Assembly (NCBI RefSeq): GCF_014534645.1
Contig: NZ_JACVQF010000182.1
Coordinates: forward strand, 1 to 64,000
From: Streptomyces griseicoloratus
Lineage (GTDB): Bacteria; Actinomycetota; Actinomycetes; Streptomycetales; Streptomycetaceae
DNA: 64,000 nucleotides
Direction of reading: 5' to 3'
The position numbers were made by a program, and so were the translations under genes. The notes under the pieces are model-generated. The model saw only the letters and a program-made list of their open reading frames with translations. It did no database searches and was not told the origin of the DNA. Shown one piece after another: positions 26,220 to 35,273 of the stretch. Numbering within the stretch: position 1 is the stretch's first letter; each line of letters starts with the position of its first letter.

Positions 26220-27191
26220 TCAGACCTGATCGACCGCGACGGCGTCGAACTCGGTGTCGGGCTGTGGCGGGTCCACGTCGAAGCGCGCGTTGGGCAGGTA
26301 CAGCCGGTCGCCCCAGGCCGCGACGGTTGTCGGGATGCGGAAGCGCGGGTCGGTGATGCGGGCGATCGCGGTGCCCTTGGTGCCGGCGGGGTTCAGCCGG
26401 AACACGTCGATCGCGTTCTGCCACTGCTGGACCGCGTAGAGGGTACGGCCGAGCAGCAGCAGGCCGTCCCCGTTGGGGAGCCGGGCCGGACCGAGGTCGA
26501 CGGCACGGGCGGTCCCGGTGCGCGGGTCGACCCGCATGAGGCCGCCGCCGTCGGCGAAGGCGTTGACCACGAGCAGCGCACTGCCGTCGGGTGTGCGCTC
26601 GATGCCGTTGGCGGTGAAGTCCGGGCCCTGCTCCCAGTCGCCGCTCAGGGGCACGGTCTCGACGGCGCCGGGGCGGCCGTGCCGGTCGAGGACCAGCTTG
26701 TAGAGCACCGGCTTGAAGGAGTCGGTGAACCATGCGGCGCCCGGGGTGAGGATCACGTCGTTCACGAACGTGCCGCCGGTGTCGTACACCTTCTCGGTGC
26801 CGCCGGTTCCGGCGTCGACCGTGCGGATCTCGCCGCTGTCGCCGCCGCTGACGAAGAGTCTGCCGCGCCGGTCGATCCTGAGGCCCACGCTGGGGTGGCC
26901 GACGCCGAGTCCCTTGGCGACGACCGCGCCCCGGCCGGTGGCGAGTGCCGCCCGGTAGATGTCGCCGTTGGCGAGGGAGCCGAAGTACGCGAACGGGGCC
27001 GTGCCGATGGTGATGCCCTCGGGGCTGAAGCCGTCGGGCAGGGAGAACCGCCTGGGCCACGCGGCCCCGGCGGGGTCGTGCCCCGCCGCGCGTGCGGTAC
27101 CGCCGAGCAGGGCCGCACCGGTCACGGCGGCGGTGCCGGTGAGGAAACCTCGTCGTGCGAGTCGTGCGAAGGAGCGATCGGTGGGTGCCAC
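26220..27191 (-). CDS. Tat-exported SMP-30/gluconolactonase-like beta-propeller
   Basis: The 323-aa protein begins with a twin-arginine signal (ARRGFLTG, Arg13-Arg14, then a hydrophobic stretch ending ARA). The mature part is a six-bladed propeller of the SMP-30 type, with repeated strands such as VGLRIDRRGRLFVSG and the metal-site-like PDFTANGIERTPDG. Lactonase activity is possible, but I cannot see the full set of metal ligands. It stands alone between two terminators. Confidence 0.82.
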   Translation of the reverse strand: MAPTDRSFARLARRGFLTGTAAVTGAALLGGTARAAGHDPAGAAWPRRFSLPDGFSPEGITIGTAPFAYFGSLANGDIYRAALATGRGAVVAKGLGVGHPSVGLRIDRRGRLFVSGGDSGEIRTVDAGTGGTEKVYDTGGTFVNDVILTPGAAWFTDSFKPVLYKLVLDRHGRPGAVETVPLSGDWEQGPDFTANGIERTPDGSALLVVNAFADGGGLMRVDPRTGTARAVDLGPARLPNGDGLLLLGRTLYAVQQWQNAIDVFRLNPAGTKGTAIARITDPRFRIPTTVAAWGDRLYLPNARFDVDPPQPDTEFDAVAVDQV

Positions 27192-27268
27192 GGTACGTCC
27201 TTCCGCAGAGGGCCGGCCCGGGGGCCGGCCGTTCCGTCAACAGACGTGGAACACCCCACCACAGGTGA

Positions 27269-27303
27269 GGGGGCCTCCGCAGCCGTTGCCCGCGGAAGCC
27301 CCC
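27269..27303 (-). terminator. mshC terminator
   Basis: Stem of 12 bp (GGGGGCCTCCGC with its partner, one mismatch) 19 nt past the mshC stop. Confidence 0.7.
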
Positions 27304-27321
27304 TTACCTCTTTGTCCCCGT

Positions 27322-28551
27322 CTACAGGGCGACGCCGAGCAGCGCGTCGACGGCGCGCGAGACGACGCCGGGCGCGCCCGGGTCCGTACCGCCCTCGGTC
27401 TGCTGCCGCTCGGCCCAGCGGTCGACCGCGGCGAGCGCCGCCGGGGAGTCCAGGTCGTTCGCGAGGGCCTCGCGGATCTCCTCGACGAGGGCCTCGGCGG
27501 ACGGGCCGTCGGGCCGGGAGACGGCGGCACGCCAGCGGCCGAGCCGCGCGACGGCGTCCCGCAGCACCTGGTCGGTCCACTCCCAGTCGGAGCGGTAGTG
27601 GTGGGCGAGGAGCGTGAGCCGGATGGCCGCGGGGTCGACGCCGTCGCGGCGCAGCCGCGACACGAAGACCAGGTTGCCCTTGGACTTGGACATCTTCTCG
27701 CCGTCGAGGGCGACCATGCCGGCGTGGACGTACGCCTTGGCCATCGGGAACTCGCCGGTGAGCACCTGGGCGTGCGAGGCGCCCATCTCGTGGTGCGGGA
27801 AGGCCAGGTCGGAGCCGCCGCCCTGGACGTCGAAGCCCATGCCGAGGTGGTCGAGGGCGATGGCCACGCACTCGATGTGCCAGCCGGGCCGTCCCCGGCC
27901 GAGCGAGGCGCCGTCCCAGCTGGGCTCGCCGTCGCGGGCCGCCATCCACAGCATCGGGTCGAGCGGGTTCTTCTTGCCCGGACGGTCCGGGTCGCCGCCC
28001 CGCTCGGCGGACAGCAGGCGCATGGCGGCGGCGTCGAGGTGGGACACCTGGCCGAAGTGGGGGTCGGACTCGACGGAGAAGTAGATGTCCCCTTCGAGCT
28101 CGTAGGCGGCGCCGATGTCGCGCAGGCGTTCGACCAGCGGGACGATCCCGGGTATGGCCTCGACGGCGCCTATGTAGTGCCGCGGCGGGAGCATCCGCAG
28201 CGCCGTCATGTCCTCACGGAAGAGGGCGGTCTCCTTCTCGGCGAGGGCGGTCCAGTCGACGCCGTCCCGCTCGGCCCGCTCCAGCAGCGGGTCGTCGACG
28301 TCGGTGACGTTCTGGACGTAGTGAACCTGCCGCTTGGTGTCGAGCCACACGCGCTGCACGAGGTCGAACGCGTTGTAGGTCGCCGCGTGCCCCATGTGGG
28401 TGGCGTCGTACGGCGTGATGCCGCAGACGTAGATACGGGCGACAGGACCGGGGTCGAGGGTGACCAGGCCGCCGGTCGCGGTGTCGTGGATCCTCAGGTC
28501 GCGGCCCTGACCAGGCAGGGCGGGGACCTCGGAAGCGGGCCAGGCATGCAT
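27322..28551 (-). CDS. mshC: Cysteine:GlcN-inositol ligase (mycothiol synthesis)
   Basis: This enzyme joins cysteine to 1D-myo-inosityl 2-amino-2-deoxy-glucoside using ATP, the third step of mycothiol synthesis. It is a paralogue of cysteinyl-tRNA synthetase. The 409-aa length matches MshC and lacks the tRNA-binding tail. Zinc ligands are Cys43 (VCGITPYD), Cys228 and His253. The HIGH-like motif is HMGH (52-55), and KMSKS is at 286-290. There is no ribosome site; TAGGCT at 28558-28563, six nt before the ATG, suggests a leaderless mRNA. Confidence 0.95.
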   Translation of the reverse strand: MHAWPASEVPALPGQGRDLRIHDTATGGLVTLDPGPVARIYVCGITPYDATHMGHAATYNAFDLVQRVWLDTKRQVHYVQNVTDVDDPLLERAERDGVDWTALAEKETALFREDMTALRMLPPRHYIGAVEAIPGIVPLVERLRDIGAAYELEGDIYFSVESDPHFGQVSHLDAAAMRLLSAERGGDPDRPGKKNPLDPMLWMAARDGEPSWDGASLGRGRPGWHIECVAIALDHLGMGFDVQGGGSDLAFPHHEMGASHAQVLTGEFPMAKAYVHAGMVALDGEKMSKSKGNLVFVSRLRRDGVDPAAIRLTLLAHHYRSDWEWTDQVLRDAVARLGRWRAAVSRPDGPSAEALVEEIREALANDLDSPAALAAVDRWAERQQTEGGTDPGAPGVVSRAVDALLGVAL

Positions 28552-28557
28552 GTCATG

Positions 28558-28563
28558 AGCCTA
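28558..28563 (-). promoter_or_regulatory. -10 element of leaderless mshC
   Basis: TAGGCT on the minus strand with a six-nt gap to the ATG, the same arrangement as trmI. Confidence 0.45.
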
Positions 28564-28900
28564 ACCGGACGGCTGATCCGTACACGAACCGGACCGAGCC
28601 GGATGGCCGACAAGGCCCTCTTGCGCAAACCGCCCCCCGATGCTGCGCCGCACCGGCGGCCGACTGAGATCAGAACGCCCACGGGGAACCGGGCCGCCGG
28701 GTCGGGCACGCCGGCAGGGGCGTGCCCGACCCGGCGGCCCGGTGTGGACAGCCCCCACCGGCACAGCCGCCGTCCGGCAGGACGGCCTCCGGGGGTCACC
28801 GCTCGCCCTGCCACCGGCCCGCCGGGGCCCCTCACGGCAGCCTGCCGGCCCGGGGTCGGCCGTCCGGTAGGGCGGGGGTGTGGCCGGGGTGGTGGGTGGG
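28564..28900. other. Intergenic region upstream of mshC
   Basis: Apart from the 25-bp-stem hairpin at 28688-28743 I see no gene here. 28744-28900 is GC-rich with several short inverted repeats and no reading frame with good codon use. Confidence 0.5.
28688..28743 (-). terminator. Very long perfect hairpin
   Basis: The two arms are 25 nt each and fully complementary around the six-nt loop GGCAGG. It lies 158 nt past the stop of the kinase-like gene and should end the three-gene cluster. The stem is unusually long for a terminator. Confidence 0.7.
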
Positions 28901-29731
28901 TTAGACCGGGGGCCAGGGGATGGACGGCCAATCGCCGCTTGGTTCCGGGTGCCTGCCGGAGGTCAGGAGGGTTTCGACGCGGGCGCGGGTGGCGGCGAGT
29001 TCGTCCGGGGTGATCAGTTCCGCGAGCCGGGTCGCCAGGTCCGCGCCGTCCTTCAGCGCCTCGCCGAGGGCTTCGAGCACCGTCAGGGCCTCCCCGGTGA
29101 GCGGGTCCCCGGCCCAGCCCCACAGCAGCGTCCGCAGCTTGTTCTCGGCGTGGAAGGTCACCCCGTGGTCGATGCCGTACAGCCGCTCCCCTTCGGCGGG
29201 CAGCAGGTGCCCGCCCTTGCGGTCGGCGTTGTTGATCACGGCGTCCAGCACGGCGAGCCGCCGCAGCCGCTCGTCGTCGGCGTGCACGAGCAGCGCGGTC
29301 CGCCCCTCGCCGACCTCGGCGAACGCGATCGGCTTCCAGCCGGGGCCGGGTTCGTCGTCCTCCACCAGGGCGAGCAGTTCGCCGTCCGGCACCGCCTCGA
29401 CCCACAGCTGGCACATGCCCTCGCCGTACGGCCCGTCCCGCAGCACCGTGGGCGGCACGAGCCCCCAGCCGGTCGCCTCGGAGACCTCGTAGGCGGCGAC
29501 CTCGCGCCGGGCGAGCGTGCCGTCGGGGAAGTCCCACAGGGGCCGTTCCCCGGCGACCGGCTTGTAGATGCAGGGCGCCTCGCGGCCCTCGTAGGCCACC
29601 GTGCAGTACAGCGCCGCGTTGGACGCGTCACGGATGCGTCCGCGCACGGTCAGCTCGCCCCGGGCGAGCAGCCTGGTGTCCGCCGCGTCGGCGGTCACGC
29701 CCCGCGGCGGTATCCGTTCTGGCGCGGACAT
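28901..29731 (-). CDS. SCO1664-family protein with PI3/4-kinase-like fold
   Basis: The 276-aa protein belongs to the actinobacterial family named after SCO1664 (TIGR03843). It keeps what look like kinase residues: Lys57 in CIYKP, Glu77 in the next helix, a catalytic loop at 163-175 (D-x4-NNADRKGGH, Asp170) and the metal-binding Asp188 in IDHG. This is the PI3/PI4-kinase and HipA-like pattern. No substrate is known to me. I chose ATG at 29731 because GGAAGGAC precedes it. It overlaps the upstream DUF3090 gene by 37 nt. Confidence 0.85.
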   Translation of the reverse strand: MSAPERIPPRGVTADAADTRLLARGELTVRGRIRDASNAALYCTVAYEGREAPCIYKPVAGERPLWDFPDGTLARREVAAYEVSEATGWGLVPPTVLRDGPYGEGMCQLWVEAVPDGELLALVEDDEPGPGWKPIAFAEVGEGRTALLVHADDERLRRLAVLDAVINNADRKGGHLLPAEGERLYGIDHGVTFHAENKLRTLLWGWAGDPLTGEALTVLEALGEALKDGADLATRLAELITPDELAATRARVETLLTSGRHPEPSGDWPSIPWPPV

Positions 29732-30285
29732 ACGTGTCCTTCCGGGTCGAGCGGGAGGCTGCACAGCGGGCACGGCGGCCGCCCGGCGTTGACGACGTCG
29801 AGGGCGCGCTTGGCGAAGGCCCTGGCCTGCGCACCGGTGAGGCGGACCCGGAGCATCGGCGGGCCGTTCTCCTCGTCCTGGAGCATCCGCTCCTCGGCCT
29901 CCGCCAGGTCCTCCTCGGTCTCGGCGTCGAGTTCCACGAGGGCCTGAGCCTCGACGATCATGCGCTGGTCCTCGCCGTCCCAGGCCAGCGCCATGGTGCC
30001 GACCCGGAACTCCTCCTCGACGGGGGTGTCGAGCGGGGCCGTGTCGGCGTTCTCCGTGGGGGCGACGGCCGGGACGGGGGTACTACCGCCGCTGCGCCGT
30101 ACGACCTCGTCGAGGAGCTCGTCCATGCGTTCGGCGAGCGCGGCGACCTGGGTCTTCTCCAGGGCCACGCTGGTCACGCGGGTGCCGGCGGAGGCCTGGA
30201 GGAAGAACGTACGGCGCCCGGGCAGTCCGACCGTGCCGGCCACGAAACGTTCCGGTTGGTCGTAGAGGAACACCTGACGGGACAC
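29695..30285 (-). CDS. DUF3090-family protein
   Basis: The 196-aa protein (TIGR03847 family) starts MSRQVFLYDQPERFVAGTVGLPGRRTFFLQA and ends in a small putative zinc site with Cys172, Cys175, His184 and Cys186. No enzymatic motif is visible. The family is widespread in actinobacteria and unassigned. It lies between the histidine phosphatase (67-nt gap) and the kinase-like gene (37-nt overlap), so it is most likely a partner of one or both. ATG start with a modest ribosome site. Confidence 0.87.
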   Translation of the reverse strand: MSRQVFLYDQPERFVAGTVGLPGRRTFFLQASAGTRVTSVALEKTQVAALAERMDELLDEVVRRSGGSTPVPAVAPTENADTAPLDTPVEEEFRVGTMALAWDGEDQRMIVEAQALVELDAETEEDLAEAEERMLQDEENGPPMLRVRLTGAQARAFAKRALDVVNAGRPPCPLCSLPLDPEGHVCPRQNGYRRGA

Positions 30286-30352
30286 GTCCTGTCTCCATGG
30301 AAAGTCGGGGGAAGGCGGTGCTGCGACCGCTTCACCCTACTGCGGCCGACGA

Positions 30353-31039
30353 TCACGGTGCGCCCGCACCGCCACCGACCGGGGCGTCGTCGCCGGGCGG
30401 CTCCTCGCGCGGCGCCAGGGAGGCGAAGTCGCCGGTGTCGCCGAGGCGGACGAGATACGGCCGCAGACGGGTGTAGCGGATCGCCGTCACGGAGCACGGT
30501 TCGACCGACACCCGCTGGAAGAGGTCGAGATGCAGGCCGAGCGCGTCCGCGACGAGGGATTTGATGATGTCACCGTGGGAGCACATGAGGTAGACGGCGT
30601 CCGCTCCGTGGTCGCGTTCCACGCGCGCGTTCCACTCGCGCACCGCCTCGGCGGCGCGTGTCTGCATCGCGCGCATCGACTCGCCGCCGGGGAACGCCGC
30701 CGCCGAGGGGTGCGTCTGCACCACCTCCATCAGGGGTTCGTCCTTGAGCTCGGCGAGCTTGCGGCCCGACCAGTCGCCGTAGTGGCACTCCCCGATCCGT
30801 TCGTCGGTGTGGGCCCGCAGTTCCGGCCGGGCGTCGAGCAGCGGCCGGATCGTCTCCTGGCAGCGCTGCAACGGGCTGGCGACGACCTCGCGGATGGGCA
30901 GCCCGGCGAGTCTGCCGGGCAGTGCGGCGGCCTGTGCGGCGCCGCGTTCGTCAAGGGCGACGCCCGGCGTCCAGCCGGCGAGCACCCCCTCGGTGTTGGC
31001 GGTGGATCGTCCGTGCCTAACCAGGATCAGCGTGGGCAT
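30353..31039 (-). CDS. Histidine phosphatase, MSMEG_4193 family
   Basis: The 228-aa protein has the phosphoglycerate mutase-type signature LVRHGRST with catalytic His9, Arg residues in ASPLQRCQET, and the second His in MCSHGDIIKS. It is a phosphatase or mutase of unknown substrate (TIGR03848-type). It heads the three-gene minus-strand cluster and is divergent from corA with 52 nt between the starts. I chose ATG at 31039 (MPTLILVRHG) since the ORF extension to 31120 runs into the divergent gene. Confidence 0.9.
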   Translation of the reverse strand: MPTLILVRHGRSTANTEGVLAGWTPGVALDERGAAQAAALPGRLAGLPIREVVASPLQRCQETIRPLLDARPELRAHTDERIGECHYGDWSGRKLAELKDEPLMEVVQTHPSAAAFPGGESMRAMQTRAAEAVREWNARVERDHGADAVYLMCSHGDIIKSLVADALGLHLDLFQRVSVEPCSVTAIRYTRLRPYLVRLGDTGDFASLAPREEPPGDDAPVGGGAGAP

Positions 31040-31091
31040 GCGGCCCAGAGTAGGCGCAGACCCGGTGCGGGGGCGCCGCGTCGGGAGGAGA

Positions 31092-32096
31092 ATGCGTTCG
31101 GTGATCGTCGACTGTGCCATCTACCGGGACGGGCGTCGTGCGGACGGTCCGGAGGACCTGTCCGACGCGCTCGGCGAGGCACGGGCCGCGGGCGGCTTCG
31201 TCTGGATCGGGCTGTACGAGCCCACGGAGGGCGAGTTCGACCTGGTCAGCCAGGAGTTCGGGCTGCACCCGCTGGCCGTGGAGGACGCCCTGAAGGCGCA
31301 CCAGCGGCCGAAGCTTGAGGTGTACGAGGACTCGCTGTTCGCCGTGCTGAAGCCGGTGGTGTACGAGCCGGACAGCGACGCCGTCTCGACCGACGAGCTC
31401 ATGATCTTCCTGGGGGACGGGTTCGCGGTGGTCGTCCGGCACGGCGAGGGCTCCCCGCTGAAGTCCGTGCGACGGCGTCTGGAGCAGGAGCCCGAGCTGC
31501 TCGGAAAGGGCCCGACCTCGGTGCTGTACGCGATCGCCGACGCCACCGTCGACCACTACCTGGACGTGGCGGTCGAGCTCCAGAACGACCTGGAGGAGCT
31601 GGAGGCCGAGGTCTTCTCGCCGGCCGGCGGCGGTTCGCGGCACACCGCGTCGCGGATCTACACCTTCAAGCGGCAGATCCTGGAGTTCCGTCGCGCGACC
31701 GTCCCCCTGGCGCCTCCGCTGGCCCGTCTGGCCGGGACGGGCGCGTTCGGCGCCGGGGTGCCGTTCGTCGACGACCGGGCGCGGCCGTTCTTCCGGGACG
31801 TCAGCGACCACCTCACGCGCGTGAACGAGTCGGTGGAGGGCCTGGACCGGCTGGTCTCGGACATCCTGTCGGCGCACCTGGCGCAGATGAGCGTCCGCCA
31901 GAACGACGACATGCGGAAGATCTCGGCGTGGGCGGCCATGGCCGCGGTCCCCACGATGGTCGCGGGGGTCTACGGCATGAATTTCGACCACATGCCCGAG
32001 CTGCACTGGGTGTGGTCGTATCCGGCCGTGATCGTGCTGCTGGCCGCCCTGGAGGTGCTGTTGTTCCGGCTGTTCAAGCGCAGGGGCTGGCTGTAG
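31092..32096 (+). CDS. corA: CorA-family magnesium/divalent metal transporter
   Basis: The 334-aa protein has a large cytoplasmic alpha/beta domain with long helices, then two membrane helices. The signature YGMNF (Gly295-Met-Asn) lies between them, followed by an acidic loop DHMPE, and the protein ends in a basic tail KRRGWL. It forms pentameric channels for Mg2+ or Co2+. GGAGGAG lies very close to the ATG; GTG at 31101 is an alternative start. It is divergent from the phosphatase and convergent with the ferritin-like gene, five nt apart. Confidence 0.9.
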   Translation: MRSVIVDCAIYRDGRRADGPEDLSDALGEARAAGGFVWIGLYEPTEGEFDLVSQEFGLHPLAVEDALKAHQRPKLEVYEDSLFAVLKPVVYEPDSDAVSTDELMIFLGDGFAVVVRHGEGSPLKSVRRRLEQEPELLGKGPTSVLYAIADATVDHYLDVAVELQNDLEELEAEVFSPAGGGSRHTASRIYTFKRQILEFRRATVPLAPPLARLAGTGAFGAGVPFVDDRARPFFRDVSDHLTRVNESVEGLDRLVSDILSAHLAQMSVRQNDDMRKISAWAAMAAVPTMVAGVYGMNFDHMPELHWVWSYPAVIVLLAALEVLLFRLFKRRGWL

Positions 32097-32101
32097 CGGG
32101 G

Positions 32102-32890
32102 TCAGGCGAACTCGGGGGCCGCGGACGCCGGTCCGCCGAGGGCGTCGCGCCGCTCGGGCATCCGCAGGCTCACCATGCGGCGCCAGCCGCCCAGCCGCTC
32201 GTAGAGGTACACCGCGTGGATGCCCGCCGCGAGCGCCGCCGACTTGGCCCTCGGCCAGCCGAGGACGCGGCCCATGTGGGCCATGACCGCGAGGCTGACG
32301 TCCCGGTAGACGCGGATCTCGGCGAGCGCGCACTCGCGCAGCGTCCGCTGGATCAGCCGGCCGTGCCCGGCGCGGGCGAAGCGCAGCAGTTCCTCGTGGG
32401 CGTAGGCGAGGTGGTTGTCCTCGTCGTTGGAGATCATGCGGACGGCCCGGCCGACGTCCGGGTGGTCGGAGAAGTACTTCCGGAGCATCTGCATCTGCTC
32501 GGCCGCGCGCTGCTCGGTGACCCTGCTGTGTGCGAGGTAGGTGATGATGTCCGGCACGGTCAGCGGCTGGTCCGCCTTGAGCTTCTCGTGCGCGAGCCCG
32601 ATGCCGTGCCGCTCCAGGAGCATCGTGTAGTCGGTCTCGGGCGGTACCTCGACCGGTTCCAGGCCGCGCTTCTTCAGCAGGGCGTTGAAGATCCGCCCGT
32701 GCTTGTCCTCGTCCGCGCCGTGCCTGGTGATCTTGGGGGCGAGTGCGCGCTCGCTCTCCGGCACCAGCGCCGCGATGCGCGCGTTCTCCCAGCCGCCCTG
32801 CGACTCGCCGCTGGCCGCGATGGAGCAGAAGAGACGGAATGACTCATCGTGGTCGAGGATCTCCTGGAACAGACTCTTGGCCGAAAGCAT
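32102..32890 (-). CDS. Ferritin-like domain protein
   Basis: The 262-aa protein is a four-helix-bundle diiron candidate. Paired carboxylate/histidine segments appear as HGADEDKHGRIF and SNDEDNHLAYAHEEL, typical of ferritin-like oxidases. The N-terminus (LSAKSLFQEILDHDESFRLFCSIAASGESQGGWENARI) is conserved in actinobacterial homologues as I recall. Function is not established; a diiron oxygenase or stress protein is possible. I chose ATG at 32890, since AGAGAGG stands eight nt upstream; the GTG at 32899 would overlap that site. Confidence 0.8.
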   Translation of the reverse strand: MLSAKSLFQEILDHDESFRLFCSIAASGESQGGWENARIAALVPESERALAPKITRHGADEDKHGRIFNALLKKRGLEPVEVPPETDYTMLLERHGIGLAHEKLKADQPLTVPDIITYLAHSRVTEQRAAEQMQMLRKYFSDHPDVGRAVRMISNDEDNHLAYAHEELLRFARAGHGRLIQRTLRECALAEIRVYRDVSLAVMAHMGRVLGWPRAKSAALAAGIHAVYLYERLGGWRRMVSLRMPERRDALGGPASAAPEFA

Positions 32891-33117
32891 CGGGTGCACC
32901 TCTCTGCCTCTGCAGGGTTCGCAAAGAACGAGTCAAGTGCGGACGGACGGGCACGGCAACACCTCTGCCGGACAACTCCGCCAAAAGAAGGACCGCGCAG
33001 GCCGCGAAGGGGCGTAACCGCGGGGGCGCGGCGGCGTTGTTCCCCGTGACGGCCGTGGCGGGGAAGACCCCCCGAGCCCCCACCACGGCCGCGGAAATCC
33101 CAGACGTCGGACGGGCC

Positions 33118-34173
33118 CTAGGCGAGGCCGGCGCGCTCCAGGGCCTCGGTGCCGGCGCGCAGCGCGGCGATCCGCTCGTCCAGCGTGAAGCCCGCGGGAG
33201 CGAGGGTCAGGGTGGTGACGCCGGCCGCGGCGTAGTCCTTCATCCGGTCGGCGATGCGGTCGACGGAGCCGAGGAGCGCGGTCTTGTCGATCAGGTCGTG
33301 CGGGACGGCGGCCGCGGCGCCCTGCTTGTCGCCGGAGAGGTACTTGTCCTGGATCTCGGCGGCTTCCTGCTCGTAGCCCATGCGCCGGGCGAGCTGGTTG
33401 TAGAAGTTCTGCTTGCGGCTGCCCATGCCGCCGACGTAGAGCGCGGTGTAGGGGCGGAAGGTGTCGGCGAGTGCGGCGACGTCCTTGTCGTCGCCGAGGG
33501 CGAGCGGCAGGGTGGGGCAGACGTCGAAGCCGTCGAGGGTCTTGCCGGCCTTCTCCCGCCCGGCGCGCAGGTGCCGGATCGCGGTCTCCTCCAGGTGCTC
33601 GGCGGAGGGGAAGATGAGCAGGGCGCCGTCGGCGATCTCGCCGGTCTGCTCCAGGTTCTTCGGGCCGATCGCGGCGATGTAGAGCGGGATGTGCTCGCGC
33701 TGCGGGTGCACGGTCAGCTTGATCGGCTTCCCGGGACCGCCGGGCAGCGGCAGCGTCCAGTGCTCGCCGTCGTACGACAGCCGCTCGCGCGTCATCGCCT
33801 TCCGTACGATCTCGACGTACTCGCGGGTGCGGGCGAGCGGCTTGTCGAACTTCACGCCGTACCAGCCCTCCGAGACCTGCGGGCCGGAGACGCCGAGGCC
33901 GAGGCGGAAGCGGCCGCCCGAGAGGGAGTCGAGGGTGGCGGCCGTCATCGCGGTCATCGCGGGCTGGCGGGCGGGGATCTGGAAGATGGCGGAGCCGACG
34001 TCGATGCGCTCGGTCTGGGCGGCGACCCAGGTGAGCACGGTGGCGGCGTCGGAGCCGTAGGCCTCGGCCGCCCAGCAGACGGCGTAGCCGAGCCGGTCGG
34101 CCTCCTGGGCGACGGCCAGGTTGTCCGCGTCCATTCCGGCACCCCAGTAGCCGAGGTTGATCCCGAGCTGCAT
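33118..34173 (-). CDS. LLM-class F420-dependent oxidoreductase
   Basis: The 351-aa TIM-barrel protein belongs to the luciferase-like group that uses F420 in actinobacteria. Characteristic parts are INLGYWG at the N-terminus, WAAEAYGSDAATVLTWVAAQT and LDSLSGGRFRLGLGVSGPQVSEGW. The substrate is unknown. AAGGGGAA precedes the ATG. A near-palindrome TTACCGATCAGTAA lies 13 nt upstream at 34186-34199, so a TetR-type repressor may control it. It is divergent from the aldo/keto reductase. Confidence 0.9.
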   Translation of the reverse strand: MQLGINLGYWGAGMDADNLAVAQEADRLGYAVCWAAEAYGSDAATVLTWVAAQTERIDVGSAIFQIPARQPAMTAMTAATLDSLSGGRFRLGLGVSGPQVSEGWYGVKFDKPLARTREYVEIVRKAMTRERLSYDGEHWTLPLPGGPGKPIKLTVHPQREHIPLYIAAIGPKNLEQTGEIADGALLIFPSAEHLEETAIRHLRAGREKAGKTLDGFDVCPTLPLALGDDKDVAALADTFRPYTALYVGGMGSRKQNFYNQLARRMGYEQEAAEIQDKYLSGDKQGAAAAVPHDLIDKTALLGSVDRIADRMKDYAAAGVTTLTLAPAGFTLDERIAALRAGTEALERAGLA

Positions 34174-34185
34174 GGCCGATTCCCC

Positions 34186-34199
34186 TTACCGATCAGTAA
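34186..34199. promoter_or_regulatory. TetR-type near-palindrome before the LLM oxidoreductase
   Basis: TTACCGATCAGTAA is an imperfect palindrome and shares the pattern TACCGAnCnGTnA with the two motif copies at 52144 and 58604. Confidence 0.45.
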
Positions 34200-34286
34200 C
34201 GTCCCTTGGGCCCAGACCTTAGCGCGCGGGATTCGGTTGTCCACAGGCCCCCACAGCGCAAGTCCCGGCCAGTAATGTCGGCGTTC

Positions 34287-35273
34287 ATGGAGCAGAGGCA
34301 TCTCGGCCGCACCGGCCTGCGCGTGTCCCGCATCGGTCTCGGCACCCTGACCTGGGGCCGGGACATCGACGAGCATGACGCCGCGGACCTCTTGAAGACG
34401 TTCTGGGAAGCGGGCGGGACCCTCGTCGACACCGCGGACGTGTACGGCGACGGGGAGGCGGAGTACCTGCTCGGCAGGCTCATGGAGGGCCTGGTTCCGC
34501 GCCGGGACCTGGTGATCTCGACCAAGGCGGGCAGCGTGCCGGACCCCGACCGCCGTTTCGACGGCTCGCGCGGGCATCTGCTCTCCGCGCTGGACGCCTC
34601 GCTGGCCCGCCTCGGCACGGACCACGTCGACGTGTGGCACATCCACGCCTACGACCCGTACACACCGCTGGAGGAGACGCTCCACGCCCTCGACCTGGCG
34701 GTCAGCAGCGGCCGGGCCCGCTACGCCGGGGTGTCCAACTTCTGCGGCTGGCAGCTCGCGAAGGCGGCGACCTGGCAGCTGGCGGCGCCGGGCGTGCGCA
34801 GCCGGCTGGCCAGCACGCAGATGGAGTACTCGCTGCTGCAGCGCGGCATCGAGCGGGAGGTGCTGCCGGCCGCCCTGGACCTGGGCGTCGGCCTGCTGCC
34901 CTCGTCGCCGCTGGGCCGCGGGGTGCTGACGGGCAAGTACCGCAAGGACGCGACGCCGGCGGACTCGCGGGGTGCCTCGGAGCATCTGGCCCCGTTCGTC
35001 GCGCCGTACCTGGACGAGACGGCCGGGCACATCGTGGACGCCGTGGCCACCGCGGCGGACGGGCTCGCGGTGACCCCGCTGCAGGTGGCCCTGGCCTGGG
35101 TCCGCGACCGGCCCGGCGTGGTCGCGCCGATCGTCGGCGCGCGGAACGCGCAGCAGCTCACGGCGGCATTGTCAGTGGAGACCCTTAGTCTTCCTGACGA
35201 GATCTGCCGGGCGCTCGACGACGTGTCGGCGCCCGTGCACCGCTATCCCGATCACGACTGGAGCACGCTGTGA
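34287..35273 (+). CDS. Aldo/keto reductase
   Basis: The 328-aa NADPH-dependent reductase has the catalytic tetrad Asp48, Tyr53 (DTADVYGDGEAE), Lys80 (STKAG) and His120 (WHIHAYD), and the GVSNFCGWQL segment. Substrate unknown. There is no ribosome site; TAATGT at 34273-34278, eight nt before the ATG, points to a leaderless transcript. Its TGA overlaps the GTG of the next gene (GTGA), so the reductase and the RecD-like protein are translationally coupled. Confidence 0.9.
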   Translation: MEQRHLGRTGLRVSRIGLGTLTWGRDIDEHDAADLLKTFWEAGGTLVDTADVYGDGEAEYLLGRLMEGLVPRRDLVISTKAGSVPDPDRRFDGSRGHLLSALDASLARLGTDHVDVWHIHAYDPYTPLEETLHALDLAVSSGRARYAGVSNFCGWQLAKAATWQLAAPGVRSRLASTQMEYSLLQRGIEREVLPAALDLGVGLLPSSPLGRGVLTGKYRKDATPADSRGASEHLAPFVAPYLDETAGHIVDAVATAADGLAVTPLQVALAWVRDRPGVVAPIVGARNAQQLTAALSVETLSLPDEICRALDDVSAPVHRYPDHDWSTL

